Below, piece by piece: positions 44,691 through 54,125 of a stretch of 64,000 nucleotides of DNA. A program made the position numbers and the translations under genes. Under the pieces are notes generated by a model that ran no database searches, had not been told where the DNA came from, and saw only the letters and a program-made list of their open reading frames with translations. Location of the stretch: contig CBDDDJ010000002.1 of the NCBI GenBank assembly GCA_965226475.1, positions 248,001 through 312,000 on the forward strand. Reading direction: 5' to 3'. This stretch comes from JASLMY01 sp965226475. Its GTDB lineage: Bacteria > Pseudomonadota > Alphaproteobacteria > GCA-2731375. Position 1 is the first letter of the stretch; each line of letters starts with the position of its first letter.

Positions 44691-45851
44691 TCATGCGGCG
44701 AGCGCGGCCGGCGGCGCTTCGGCGACCGCGACCCGGGTCTCGCGGCGGACACCGTTGAAGTTGGTGGCGAAGGCACTGGCGTAGGCGCCCATCCGGCCGA
44801 CCTCGATCCAGTCGCCCTCCGCGATATCGGCCGGCAGCAGCCAAGGCAAGGGCAACACGTCGAGCGAATCGCAGGTCGGCCCATATACGGTGAGGTCCGT
44901 CATCTCGGCCGCCGGCGCGGGCCCGGCCGGCCGGCGGATCATCACCGGCGGGTCGAGGCCGGGCGTCAGACGCAAGTCCATCAGCGCGCCATAGAGTCCG
45001 TCATTGATGTAGATCGCGTCGTCGCGGCGCATCTCCACGCGGACGATCAGCGAGACGGCATCGCCCACCAACGCACGCCCGGGTTCGGCGAAAAGCTCGG
45101 TTTCGGCGAAAACCCGCTCGGCGGCGAAGGCCTCGCGGATCGCCGCCAGGTAATTCTCGAGCGGCGGCGTCGGCACCGACGGATAGGCGACGGGAAAACC
45201 GCCACCGACATTCAGATAGTCGGGGCACACGTCCGCCGCCCAGGCGACAGAGGCGGATAGCCGGATCGCGTCATCGTAGGCACTCGGCGTCCGGCACTGG
45301 GAGCCGACGTGAAAGGCGAGCCCGCTGGCAAGACCCAGGCGGGCGACGGCGCGCAGCAGCTCCACCGCCGTTTCCGGTTCGGCGCCGAACTTGGCGGCGA
45401 GATGGATCGCGCTTTCCGAGGGCGGCGTCTTGACCCGGACGTGGATGGCGATGTCGTCGCCATCGAGGCATTCGGTCAGCTTGATCAGCTCGCTTGGATG
45501 ATCGACGACGAAGTCGCGGACCCCGTGGTCCCGGTAGGCGGTCTGGATCGCGCGGCGCGTCTTCACCGGATGGTGAAAATAGCAGCGCGCGCGCGGCAGA
45601 ACCCGATGAATGCACGCCATCTCGGAGAGGGTCGCGGTATCGAAGTCGTCGATGCCCGCGTCGTGCAGGGTACGCAACACGAAGGTCTCCGGATTGCACT
45701 TCATGGCATAGAGCACGCGGCCCGGGATACCGTCGAGAAATCCGCGCGCGCGGGCCCGCAGCACGTCCGGCCTGATACAGATGACAGGCTCTTCCGGTCG
45801 CAGCCGGAGGAGCATCGAATCGACATCGGAGAAGCGAACGATCCCATTCAT
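44691..45851 (-). CDS. Fold-type III PLP decarboxylase, ornithine decarboxylase-like
   Basis: This 386-residue enzyme has the PLP lysine in RVLYAMKCNPETFV (about residue 50), HVGSQCRTPSAYDDAI, the phosphate-binding NVGGGFP, AEPGRALVGDAVSL, INDGLYGALMDLRL and the catalytic cysteine in VYGPTCDSLDVL, all as in ornithine decarboxylases of eukaryotic type. It would make putrescine from ornithine; diaminopimelate or lysine decarboxylation is less likely because GPTCDSLD is present. ATG 45851 follows GAGGAGGGACCGGGCG. Confidence 0.85.
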   Translation of the reverse strand: MNGIVRFSDVDSMLLRLRPEEPVICIRPDVLRARARGFLDGIPGRVLYAMKCNPETFVLRTLHDAGIDDFDTATLSEMACIHRVLPRARCYFHHPVKTRRAIQTAYRDHGVRDFVVDHPSELIKLTECLDGDDIAIHVRVKTPPSESAIHLAAKFGAEPETAVELLRAVARLGLASGLAFHVGSQCRTPSAYDDAIRLSASVAWAADVCPDYLNVGGGFPVAYPSVPTPPLENYLAAIREAFAAERVFAETELFAEPGRALVGDAVSLIVRVEMRRDDAIYINDGLYGALMDLRLTPGLDPPVMIRRPAGPAPAAEMTDLTVYGPTCDSLDVLPLPWLLPADIAEGDWIEVGRMGAYASAFATNFNGVRRETRVAVAEAPPAALAA

Positions 45852-45968
45852 CGCCCGGTCCCTCCTCGGCACCCGGTTCGCGGAAAGTCGCCCTCTATAT
45901 GCACGTGGCGCGACCTACGCAAGTGTTTCCGCGATGGCTTGGCGAAAAACGTGATTTGCCTCGTCGAA

Positions 45969-46853
45969 TCAGCCCTTTGGCCGTGCCGCGACGAGCCTGG
46001 CCATGAGCCCGGAGGTATCCCACCGGCTGCCACCCATGGCCTCGACCTCGGCATAGAGCTGATCGACCAGACTGGCGACGGGCAGCGAAATCCCGAGCTT
46101 CTTGGCCTGATCGAAGCAGATGTCGAGATCCTTGCGCATCCATTGGACCGCGAAGCCGTGCTCGTATTCGCCGGCGAGCATCGTCTTGTGCCGGTTTTCC
46201 ATCTGCCAGGAGCCGGCCGCGCCCTTGGAGATCACGTCGACCACCTGATGTCCGTCGAGCCCCGCCATCACGGACAAATTCAGTCCCTCGGACAAGGTGG
46301 CGACGAGGCCGGCGATGCAGAGCTGGTTGACCATCTTGGTGAGCTGCCCGGCGCCGGCCGGCCCCATCAGCTGGCATTCGCGCGCGTAGCAGTCGATCAC
46401 CGGCTTGGCGACGTCGAAGTCGGCCTGGTCGCCGCCAACCATCACCGTCAGCGCGCCGTTCTCGGCGCCGGCCTGGCCACCCGAGACCGGCGCATCGAGG
46501 CAACCGTGGCCGCCCGCCTTGCACGCCGCATGGAGTTCGCGCGCGACATCGGCCGAGGCGGTGGTGTGATCGCAGAAGATCGCGCCGTCGCCGAGCCCGG
46601 CGAGAAACCCGTCGTCGCCATGGGCGATCTGGCGCAGATCGTCGTCGGCGCCGACGCAGGCGAAGACGATCCGCGCGCCCGCCGCCGCCTCGCGGGGCGT
46701 GGCGGCCGCGCCGCCGCCGTTTTGCGCGACCCAGGCCTCGGCCTTGGCGGTGGAGCGGTTGTAGACCGTCACGCCGTGTCCCTTGGCCGCCAGATGGCCC
46801 GCCATCGGGTAGCCCATGACGCCCAAGCCGATAAATGCCACGTTCTCAGCCAT
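45969..46853 (-). CDS. 3-hydroxyisobutyrate dehydrogenase-family oxidoreductase
   Basis: This 294-residue beta-hydroxyacid dehydrogenase has the N-terminal FIGLGVMGYPMAGHLAAKGH cofactor motif, substrate loop CLDAPVSGGQAGAENGALTV and the catalytic lysine in GAGQLTKMVNQLCIAG. It oxidises a 3-hydroxy acid with NAD(P)+. Near the BKACE cluster it might supply a keto acid, but no sequence feature proves the substrate. ATG follows GGAGGAATCGAAAACG. Confidence 0.88.
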   Translation of the reverse strand: MAENVAFIGLGVMGYPMAGHLAAKGHGVTVYNRSTAKAEAWVAQNGGGAAATPREAAAGARIVFACVGADDDLRQIAHGDDGFLAGLGDGAIFCDHTTASADVARELHAACKAGGHGCLDAPVSGGQAGAENGALTVMVGGDQADFDVAKPVIDCYARECQLMGPAGAGQLTKMVNQLCIAGLVATLSEGLNLSVMAGLDGHQVVDVISKGAAGSWQMENRHKTMLAGEYEHGFAVQWMRKDLDICFDQAKKLGISLPVASLVDQLYAEVEAMGGSRWDTSGLMARLVAARPKG

Positions 46854-47007
46854 CGTTTTCGATTCCTCCCTCGCGCGTCGCCCCGAGCGACCCTCGGCGT
46901 GGTTTTAGCATCCGCGTCCCCGGCTCGAAAGCGGCGAATGGACAGGGCCACCGCCCGCGCCGATCATGGTGCCGATTCCGGGGCGCCGACCTCGACGGAC
47001 CCTTGCC

Positions 47008-49365
47008 ATGACGCGCTTTCGCCGCCTCGCCCTCGCCTCGACCCTGCTGCTCGCTCTCGTCGTGGCGGGCGCCCTTGCCTGGTTCGCGCGGAGCCTGCCG
47101 CAAACGACGGGCCGGCTCGCGGTCGCCGGCCTCGCGGCACCGGTTGAAATCGTGCGGGACGCCAACGCGGTCCCCCATATCATCGCGACGAGCCGGGCCG
47201 ACGCCCACTTCGCCCTCGGCTTCGCGCATGCCCAGGACAGGCTCTGGCAGATGGAGCTCGCCCGCCGGGCCGGGGCCGGGCGACTGGCGGAAATCCTGGG
47301 CGCCGACGCGCTCGCCAACGACGAATTCATGCGCACTCTCGGCCTCTCCCGGGTCGCGGCGGCAAATCTCGAAAGTCTCGACGCGCCGACCCGGACGCTG
47401 CTCGATGCCTATGTCGCCGGCGTGAACGCCTTCTTGTCGCTCGAGCCGCCGCTGCCGCCCGAGTTCACGATCCTCCGCCACCGGCCCGAGCCCTGGACCG
47501 CCGGTGACAGCCTGCTCTGGCCGAAACTGATCGCCCTCGACCTCGACGGCAACTGGCGGCGCGAGACGGGGCGGATCGCGCTCTCCCGCCGTCTGAACCC
47601 CCGGCAACTGGCGGAATTTCTGCCGACCTACGGCAGGGATGAGCCACGCGGCGTCCGGCCCGGGGGCCAGGCGGCGTTGCCGGCGATTCTGACGCCGCGC
47701 CCCGAGGGAATCGGCTCGAACGCTTGGGCGATCTCGGGCGTCCGCGCCGAAAACGGCAAGCCGCTGCTGGCGAACGATCCCCATCTCGGCCTGCGGACGC
47801 CCTCGCTCTGGTACCTGGCGCATCTATCCTGGCCGGGCGGGACGAGCGTCGGCGCCACCATCCCAGGCTTCCCCGCACTGGTCCTCGGTCACAACGGCCG
47901 GATCGCCTGGACCATGACCAACACCGGCACCGACGTTCAGGATCTCTTCCTGGAAACGACGATGGCGGGCGAGCCCGGACGCTACTTGACGCCCGAGGGA
48001 CCCCGCGCCTTCGCGGTTCGCCGCGAGACCATCGGGCTGCGTGGCGGCGCAGCCGTCGAGATCAAGGTCCGGGAGAGCCGTCACGGCCCGCTGCTCTCCG
48101 ACCTCTTCGACGCGAGGAAATTCCTCGGGATCGAGGACCGGGCGCTGGCGCTCGCCTGGACCGCGCTGGAGCCCGGCGACCACACCCTGAAGGCGGCCTT
48201 CGCGCTCGCGCAAGCTGGAAACTGGCGGGAGTTCAACACCGCGCTCGCCGACTACCGGGCCCCACAGCAGAGCTTTCTCTACGCCGACGTGGCCGGCAAC
48301 ATAGGCTTCCTGACGCCGGGACGGACGCCGGTCCGCGGTTACGGGGACGACGACCGGGGCCTGTGGCCCAATCGAGGCGAGGTGGAAGAACAGGACTGGC
48401 GCGGCTATGTGCCGTTCGGGGAACTGCCGCGCGAGCTGAACCCCGGCGACGGGATACTGATCACCGCCAACCAAAAGATCGTCGCCGACGACTATCCCCA
48501 CCACCTGAGCCACGAATGGTCGAGCGGGCTTCGCGCCCGACGGATCGGCGAGCTGCTGTCGGTCTCGCGCCGTCTCGGCCCGGACGACGTCGCGGACATG
48601 CAATCGGACACGCTCTCGCCGCTCGCCCGCGCCCTGCTGCCGCATCTCCGCCTGGCCGCCCGGGGCTCGGGTGACATCGCCCGGCTGCTCGACGCCTGGG
48701 ACGGTCGCATGGCGGCGGATCGGCCAGAGCCGCTGATCTTCGCCACCTGGTACCAGGCGCTGACGCGGCTCGTGTACGCCGACGAGCTGGGACCGCTCTT
48801 CCCCGGGTTCTGGCGGGACCGGCCGCGTTTCATGCTTTCGGTGATGACCGGCGACAAGGGACATTGGTGCGACGATGTGGGGACGGCGCAAGCCGAGGAC
48901 TGCGCGGCCATGGCGCGGCGTGCCTTCGAGGCGGCGCGCGCCACCCTCGTCGCGCGGCACGGACTTTCGGCGCGGAACTGGCGTTGGGGCCGGGTGCGCG
49001 AGGCCCGCCACGGCCATCGCCCGTTTTCGGACATCTGGTTTCTGGGCAACGTATTCGACGTCCGCGCCCCGGCCAGCGGCGATGGTCAGGCGATCAATGC
49101 ACAGCGCCATGGGCTCCGCGATGGCGCCGGCCGCTTCACGGTGCGCCGGGGCCCGAGTTTTCGGGCGATCTACGACCTCTCAAATCTCGCGCGCTCGCGC
49201 TTCATCCTGCCGACGGGACAGTCGGGGCATCCGATGTCGCCCCATTACCGGGACATGGGCGCGATCTGGTCCAGGGGAGGCTACATCACCATTCCGACGG
49301 ACCCCGGCGAATTCGACCGGGCGCCGTCGGCGAAACTGGTCCTGGCGCCCCACGGGGCACCATGA
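47008..49365 (+). CDS. Penicillin acylase-family N-terminal nucleophile hydrolase
   Basis: The 785-residue precursor has an N-terminal signal/anchor (RLALASTLLLALVVAGALAW), an alpha part with DANAVPHIIATSRADAHFAL and GFAHAQDRLWQMELARRAGA, and after a spacer the nucleophile serine in EGIGSNAWAISGVRAENGKP, where autoproteolysis would create the beta chain. GGYITIPTDPGEFD is near the C-terminus. Periplasmic members cleave amides such as acyl-homoserine lactones or penicillins; the substrate is unknown. ATG 47008 places the signal peptide correctly; an in-frame ATG at 46966 is an alternative. The RDD gene converges, 9 bases away. Confidence 0.9.
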   Translation: MTRFRRLALASTLLLALVVAGALAWFARSLPQTTGRLAVAGLAAPVEIVRDANAVPHIIATSRADAHFALGFAHAQDRLWQMELARRAGAGRLAEILGADALANDEFMRTLGLSRVAAANLESLDAPTRTLLDAYVAGVNAFLSLEPPLPPEFTILRHRPEPWTAGDSLLWPKLIALDLDGNWRRETGRIALSRRLNPRQLAEFLPTYGRDEPRGVRPGGQAALPAILTPRPEGIGSNAWAISGVRAENGKPLLANDPHLGLRTPSLWYLAHLSWPGGTSVGATIPGFPALVLGHNGRIAWTMTNTGTDVQDLFLETTMAGEPGRYLTPEGPRAFAVRRETIGLRGGAAVEIKVRESRHGPLLSDLFDARKFLGIEDRALALAWTALEPGDHTLKAAFALAQAGNWREFNTALADYRAPQQSFLYADVAGNIGFLTPGRTPVRGYGDDDRGLWPNRGEVEEQDWRGYVPFGELPRELNPGDGILITANQKIVADDYPHHLSHEWSSGLRARRIGELLSVSRRLGPDDVADMQSDTLSPLARALLPHLRLAARGSGDIARLLDAWDGRMAADRPEPLIFATWYQALTRLVYADELGPLFPGFWRDRPRFMLSVMTGDKGHWCDDVGTAQAEDCAAMARRAFEAARATLVARHGLSARNWRWGRVREARHGHRPFSDIWFLGNVFDVRAPASGDGQAINAQRHGLRDGAGRFTVRRGPSFRAIYDLSNLARSRFILPTGQSGHPMSPHYRDMGAIWSRGGYITIPTDPGEFDRAPSAKLVLAPHGAP

Positions 49366-49374
49366 GCGAGGCCG

Positions 49375-49932
49375 TCAGTCCCGGCCGTCGACCAGGACCG
49401 GGTGATCGGTGACGTTGACCACCACGGTGCCGCAGAGCAGGTCGTGCAGGCAGCGCCCCCGCTCGTTGAAGAGCGAGACCAGCAACACCAAGCCGTGGGT
49501 CAAGGGCACCGTGGCGTAGAACAGCAGGGTCTGCGCGATGGCCTGGGGATAGCTCACCTCGTTGCCGTTCCAGGCGAGGACGCGCACGCCCATCACCCGC
49601 ATGCCCGGCGTCGCATTGCCCGGCGAACCGATGAAGAAGCCGTGATAGGCGAGCGGCAGCAACACCGCGCCGAGCCCCACCAACGGCCACAGCGCGAAGA
49701 GCGTGAAGACCGAGAGAATAGAGCCGATCACCCACCAGACGGCGGTCAGCGCCACGAGCAGGCAAAAGTCGATCAGGAAGGCCAGAACCCGTTTGACCCG
49801 GACGCCCTCGAAGTAGATCGGCGCGGTGAGCTCCGCCCCCGGCCCGGGCATCTCGATGTCGTCGGCGGCCGCGAAGATCGGCCCGCGCCCGATTCGACGC
49901 CAGCCCGAGTGCGATTGATCGGTTTCCCTCAT
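49375..49932 (-). CDS. RDD-family membrane protein
   Basis: This 185-residue protein has RVKRVLAFLIDFCLLVALTA (the R..D pattern of RDD), GNATPGMRVMGVRVLAWNGN, and RGRCLHDLLCGTVVVN near the end, with three hydrophobic stretches. Function is unclear; RDD proteins are thought to be transporters or assembly factors. An earlier in-frame start at 49986 would add an unconserved leader. Confidence 0.8.
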   Translation of the reverse strand: MRETDQSHSGWRRIGRGPIFAAADDIEMPGPGAELTAPIYFEGVRVKRVLAFLIDFCLLVALTAVWWVIGSILSVFTLFALWPLVGLGAVLLPLAYHGFFIGSPGNATPGMRVMGVRVLAWNGNEVSYPQAIAQTLLFYATVPLTHGLVLLVSLFNERGRCLHDLLCGTVVVNVTDHPVLVDGRD

Positions 49933-50063
49933 GCCAGCACATGTGGGGTGGAATGGCCCGCATGCAATCGGATTTTCGCCGCCCATGTCCGGATGGACGG
50001 GCCTGTTCGCGCATCGGGAAAAAAGTATCCCGGGGCGAAGCCGAGGGACCTTTTCATGGCGGG

Positions 50064-51227
50064 TTACTTGGACGTGGATCCCGGCTGGAGCGGGTTGTCG
50101 TGCAGCAGCACGATGGAGATTCGCCGGTTTGCCGGAAGCCCGGGGTCGCTTTCGATCAGTGGCTCCTTCTCCGCCCGGCCCGCGACATAGGCGATCCGAT
50201 CCGGTGCCACGCCGCGCTCGATCAGTGCCCGGCGCGAGGCGTTGGCCCGGTCGGAGGAGAGCTCCCAGTTGCCGTAGGCCCGCCCGCCCCGAAAGGGGAT
50301 CGAATCCGTGTGACCCGTGATCGAGATCCGATTGGGCGTCCCCTCCACCACCCGGGCGATCTTGCCGATCAAGGCCGACATGTGATCGTGCATCGCGGCG
50401 CTGCCGCTCGGGAACATGGACTTGCCGTCCTGGTCGGTGATCTGGATGCGCAGCCCCTCGGGCGTGCTGTCGATAATCAGGCGGCGGCGAAGCTCCTCCG
50501 CATCGTCGAGTTCGGCGATCGCCAGTGCGATGTTCCGCCGCGTCTCCTCGAACAGTGCTTGTTCCCGTTCTGCCAGCCGTTGTTGGACTTCCTCGTCGGT
50601 CGGAGGCCGTGGCCCGGACTGCTCGGCCTGCTCCGTCTGTTCGGTCTGCTCCACCTGCTCGGCCTGCTCGGCCTCATCGGCCTGCTCGGTCCGCTCCATC
50701 TGCTCCTCCTGATCCGCCTGTTCAGCCTGCTCGGCCTGCTCGGCCTGCTCGGCCTGCTCCGCCTGTTCGGCCTGCTCGGTCTGCTCCGCCTGTTCGGCCT
50801 GCTCGGCCCGCTCGGCTCGTTCCGCGTCGGTTTCCGAGGCCTCCCCGCTCGATGGCGAGTCGCCGGCCCGCTCGCTCTCCTCGATGTTCTCGTCCTCCGC
50901 GCTTTCGGGCGACTTGATCTCGAAGGTGACGACGGGGGGCGTGGACACGTTGGCGCGGGCGCCTTCCTCGGCCATCGACATGCCGGCAAGCATGCCGCCC
51001 GCGCCACTTTCCGAGGCAGTGGACACGGTCGTCGGAGCGAAATAGTCGGCGATCCCCCGGCGCTGCTCGCTGGTGGTGACATTCAGCAACCAGAGCAGCA
51101 GGAAGAAGGCCATCATCGCCGTCACGAAGTCGGCATAGGCCACCTTCCAGCTGCCACCGTGGTGCCTGGCGGCGACATTGACGACCTTCTTGATGACAAC
51201 GGTGCCCTCGTCAGCCCCACCGGCCAT
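50064..51227 (-). CDS. motB: Flagellar stator protein MotB with an acidic Q/E/A repeat linker
   Basis: This 387-residue protein has the single MotB transmembrane helix with the proton-carrying aspartate (KVAYADFVTAMMAFFLLLWL, residues 27-46) and a C-terminal OmpA-like peptidoglycan-binding domain (about 260-375; ISITGHTDSIPFRGGRAYGN, WELSSDRANASRRAL). Between them, around residues 137-215, is a low-complexity linker made mainly of AEQ and TEQ triplets, far longer than usual and strongly acidic. It anchors the stator to the cell wall and forms the proton channel with MotA. Twelve bases separate it from motA. Confidence 0.93.
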   Translation of the reverse strand: MAGGADEGTVVIKKVVNVAARHHGGSWKVAYADFVTAMMAFFLLLWLLNVTTSEQRRGIADYFAPTTVSTASESGAGGMLAGMSMAEEGARANVSTPPVVTFEIKSPESAEDENIEESERAGDSPSSGEASETDAERAERAEQAEQAEQTEQAEQAEQAEQAEQAEQAEQADQEEQMERTEQADEAEQAEQVEQTEQTEQAEQSGPRPPTDEEVQQRLAEREQALFEETRRNIALAIAELDDAEELRRRLIIDSTPEGLRIQITDQDGKSMFPSGSAAMHDHMSALIGKIARVVEGTPNRISITGHTDSIPFRGGRAYGNWELSSDRANASRRALIERGVAPDRIAYVAGRAEKEPLIESDPGLPANRRISIVLLHDNPLQPGSTSK

Positions 51228-51239
51228 GACGCGCGTCTC

Positions 51240-52097
51240 CTAGGCGGCCTGCACGTTCGCCACCGCATCCTCGACATCGGTGAAGCTGGGGCGATCGTGG
51301 GCAAAAAGGCTCTTGCGCGCGTATTCGACCGAGATCGCGGGCGCATGGCCCTGCACATGGGCGAGAATTCCCGCCTTCAGGCAGTGGAAATACTTGATCT
51401 CCGCTTCCGCGTAGTTCTCGAAATTCTTGCCGATCGGCCCGACGATGCCATAGGCCATCAGCACGCCGAGGAAGGTGCCGACCAACGCCCCACCGATAAG
51501 CGCGCCCAGGACTTCCGGCGGCTCGCTGATCGAGCCCATCGTGACGATCACGCCCAGCACGGCGGCGACGATGCCGAAGGCCGGCAAGCCGTCCGCCATG
51601 GTGATGACCGCATGGGCGACGCTTTCCGATTCGTGCTTGAGGATCTCGATATCCTCGTCCAGCATCGCCTCCAACTCGTGCGGGTTGTCGGAACCCATGG
51701 TGACGAGGCGGAGCGTGTCGCAGAGGAATTCCACGGCGTGTTGGTTGCCGGCGAAGTTGGGGAATCGCGCGAAGAGATCGCTCGTCTCCGGTTCCTCGAT
51801 ATGCGGCTCCAGGGCCAGGGCGCCCTTGGAGTTGGCGAGCCTGAAGATGGTATAGAGCATGGTCAGCAACTCGAGGAAATGGTCCTTCTTGTAGGGCGCG
51901 CCCTTCAGGAGGCGGGTCATCTGCTTCGCCGTGCCGAGGATGACCGATTTCGGGTTGGCGATGATGAAACCGCCGATGGCCGCGCCCACGATGATTAAGA
52001 ACTCCAAGGGCTGCCACAACACGCGGATGTCGCCATGGGGCATGTAGCCGCCCAGGACCGAACCGATGACAACCACCAAACCAATGATGAAGAACAT
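51240..52097 (-). CDS. motA: Flagellar stator protein MotA
   Basis: This 285-residue membrane protein has four hydrophobic segments, the cytoplasmic loop with charged helices, MADGLPAFGIVAAVLGVIVT for segment 3 and GALVGTFLGVLMAYGIVGPI for segment 4, the segments with the conserved prolines that line the proton path. It builds the stator ring with MotB. It starts the motA-motB operon; upstream is a 205-base gap shared with the divergent flavin reductase gene, with no convincing promoter. Confidence 0.95.
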   Translation of the reverse strand: MFFIIGLVVVIGSVLGGYMPHGDIRVLWQPLEFLIIVGAAIGGFIIANPKSVILGTAKQMTRLLKGAPYKKDHFLELLTMLYTIFRLANSKGALALEPHIEEPETSDLFARFPNFAGNQHAVEFLCDTLRLVTMGSDNPHELEAMLDEDIEILKHESESVAHAVITMADGLPAFGIVAAVLGVIVTMGSISEPPEVLGALIGGALVGTFLGVLMAYGIVGPIGKNFENYAEAEIKYFHCLKAGILAHVQGHAPAISVEYARKSLFAHDRPSFTDVEDAVANVQAA

Positions 52098-52302
52098 CTA
52101 CCGAACCCGTCCAATATTTCGATGTCGCGCCCGGCCCCGCCGTAAGCCGGCCCGATGGTCGAAGTCTCGGAGAACGAGGTTAAATTTCTGTTTCCCCAAG
52201 GCCCGCCCCGGGCCCCACGGACGGATTTGCGCTTTGGGGGGGCGAACACGCTATAGTCGGGCTCCGCCCGTCCACGGAGCCCACGGAACCCCCGACAGTC
52301 CC

Positions 52303-52788
52303 ATGAGTTTCGATTCCCGTCGTTTCCGCGATGCCCTCGGCGAGTTCGTCACCGGCATCACCCTCGTCACCACCGTCTCGCGCGAGGGCGAGCCGATCGC
52401 CGTCACCGTCAATTCCTTCAACTCCGTCTCCCTCGATCCCCCGTTGGTGCTCTTCAGCCTGGCGCGCTCCGCCTCGCGCTTCGACGACTTCATGGAGGCG
52501 GAAAGCTTCGTCGTGAACATTCTGGCGGGCGAACACGAGGCGCTTTCAACCCATTTCGCCAGGCCCGGCAACGCGGTGATGGAGGCGGCCCAGACCCGGA
52601 CCGGCGCCGGTGGCCTGCCGCGCCTGTCGGGCGCGGTGGCGAGCTTCGAATGCCGGGTGGATGCCCGCCACGACGGCGGCGACCACGTGATCCTGGTCGG
52701 CCGGGTCGGCGACATGTCGGTGCGCGAGGGCGCCGAGCCCCTGGTCTACCACCGGGGATCCTACGCCTCGCTCGCCGCGGCCGGGTGA
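52303..52788 (+). CDS. Flavin reductase domain protein
   Basis: This 161-residue protein is a HpaC/NtaB-type flavin reductase: FRDALGEFVTGITLVTTVSR, VTVNSFNSVSLDPPLVLFSL (FMN site), SFVVNILAGEHEALSTHFAR and ASFECRVDARHDGGDHVILV. It reduces FMN or FAD with NAD(P)H for a partner monooxygenase; several luciferase-like genes in the window are possible partners but none is adjacent. ATG 52303 fits the family start. Confidence 0.9.
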   Translation: MSFDSRRFRDALGEFVTGITLVTTVSREGEPIAVTVNSFNSVSLDPPLVLFSLARSASRFDDFMEAESFVVNILAGEHEALSTHFARPGNAVMEAAQTRTGAGGLPRLSGAVASFECRVDARHDGGDHVILVGRVGDMSVREGAEPLVYHRGSYASLAAAG

Positions 52789-52801
52789 GGGCCCGCCCGG
52801 C

Positions 52802-54028
52802 TCAGACGGCGCCGGCCACCAGGTCGCTCAATATCCGGGCCTCGTAACCGGCCCCGCCCAGCGCGGCGACGACCGCATCGACGTGCACCCGGTCACGCGT
52901 CTCCAGCACCAGATCCAGCTCGGCGCTCCGGGCCGGCACGTCCAGGAAGCCGCGCTGGTGCACCACCTCGAGGATATTGGCGCGGCAGTCCGCGACGATG
53001 GCCGAGACGGCGGCGAGCGCCCCCGGCCGGTCGGCGATCCCGATCCTGAGCCGCACCACCCTACCGTCACGCGAAAGAGCCCGGGTCAGCAGAGATGTGA
53101 GCAAACGAAGGTCGATATTGCCGCCGCTGACGACGACACCAACCTTGCGATCCCGGAAGCGGTCCGGGTGGGCCAGCACCGCGGCCAGCGCGGCGGCGCC
53201 CGCGCCCTCGGCCACCAGCTTGTCCTCGTCCAGCAGCAGGGCGATCGCCCGCTCGATTTCGGTCTCGGAGACGACGAGGAAATCGTCGACCAGCGCCTCG
53301 ATCAACGGTCGGGTCAGGCGGCCCGGCGCCTTGACGGCGATGCCGTCGGCGAGCGTCTGGCCGCCGGCGATCTCGTAGCCGTCGCGGATCGCGGCGATCA
53401 TCGAGGGATAGAGGCTCGATTCGACGCCGACGATCTCGATCGCCGGCATCAGGGCCTTGGCGGCGATGGCGATGCCGGAGATCAGCCCGCCGCCGCCGAT
53501 CGGCGCCACGATGACCTCCAGGTCGGGCAGCTGACGCGCCATTTCCAAACCGACGGTGCCTTGGCCCGTGATGATCCACTCGTCGTCGTAGGGATGGATG
53601 AAGACCAGGCCCCGCCCGGCGCGGATACGATCGGCGTGTTCGCCCGCCTCCTCAACCGTCTCGCCGTGGAGGACGACATCGGCGCCCAGACGCGCGGTAC
53701 GCCGTATCTTTACGTTGGGCGTGCCCTCGGGCATGACGATGGTCGCGGGAATGTCCAGGCGACGGGCGTGGTGGGCGACGCCCTGGGCGTGGTTGCCCGC
53801 CGAGACGGCGATGACGCCTCGCGCCCGTTCCGTCGGGTCGAGGCTTTCGAGTTTCACCAGGGCGCCGCGATCCTTGAAGGAGGCGGTGTACTGCAGGTTT
53901 TCGAGCTTGAGATGAAGGTCGGCGCCGATCAACTCCGACAACGGACCCGATGCCACGGTCGGGGTCGCCACGACACGGCCCCGGATCAGCTCGGCCGCCC
54001 TCTCGATATCGTCCAGGTTCGGCGTCAC
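52802..54028 (-). CDS. Threonine ammonia-lyase with C-terminal ACT domain
   Basis: This 408-residue PLP enzyme has the cofactor lysine in LQYTASFKDRGALVKLESLD, the phosphate-binding glycine loop VAPIGGGGLISGIAIAA and a serine/threonine dehydratase C-terminus. An ACT-like domain (about 330-405; RLRIGIADRPGALAAVSAIV) follows. It deaminates threonine to 2-oxobutyrate; the single ACT domain and 400-residue length fit the TdcB-like biosynthetic/catabolic hybrid rather than long IlvA. GTG 54028 follows GCGGAGGAGAGACC. It diverges from bpt. Confidence 0.9.
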   Translation of the reverse strand: MTPNLDDIERAAELIRGRVVATPTVASGPLSELIGADLHLKLENLQYTASFKDRGALVKLESLDPTERARGVIAVSAGNHAQGVAHHARRLDIPATIVMPEGTPNVKIRRTARLGADVVLHGETVEEAGEHADRIRAGRGLVFIHPYDDEWIITGQGTVGLEMARQLPDLEVIVAPIGGGGLISGIAIAAKALMPAIEIVGVESSLYPSMIAAIRDGYEIAGGQTLADGIAVKAPGRLTRPLIEALVDDFLVVSETEIERAIALLLDEDKLVAEGAGAAALAAVLAHPDRFRDRKVGVVVSGGNIDLRLLTSLLTRALSRDGRVVRLRIGIADRPGALAAVSAIVADCRANILEVVHQRGFLDVPARSAELDLVLETRDRVHVDAVVAALGGAGYEARILSDLVAGAV

Positions 54029-54125
54029 CGGTCTCTCCTCCGCTCGGCTGCTTCCCCACCTTGGGCGTTTCGGGCCACGAGGCGATCGGCTATCATCCTC
54101 CGGCTGGAGAGAGGCAAAGGCAAGA

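Noticed and set aside
50600..50830. Plus-strand leucine/glycine-rich ORF opposite the motB repeat as a repeat protein.
   Set aside because: It is the antisense reading of the AEQ-coding repeat; motB on the minus strand has clear domains at both ends.
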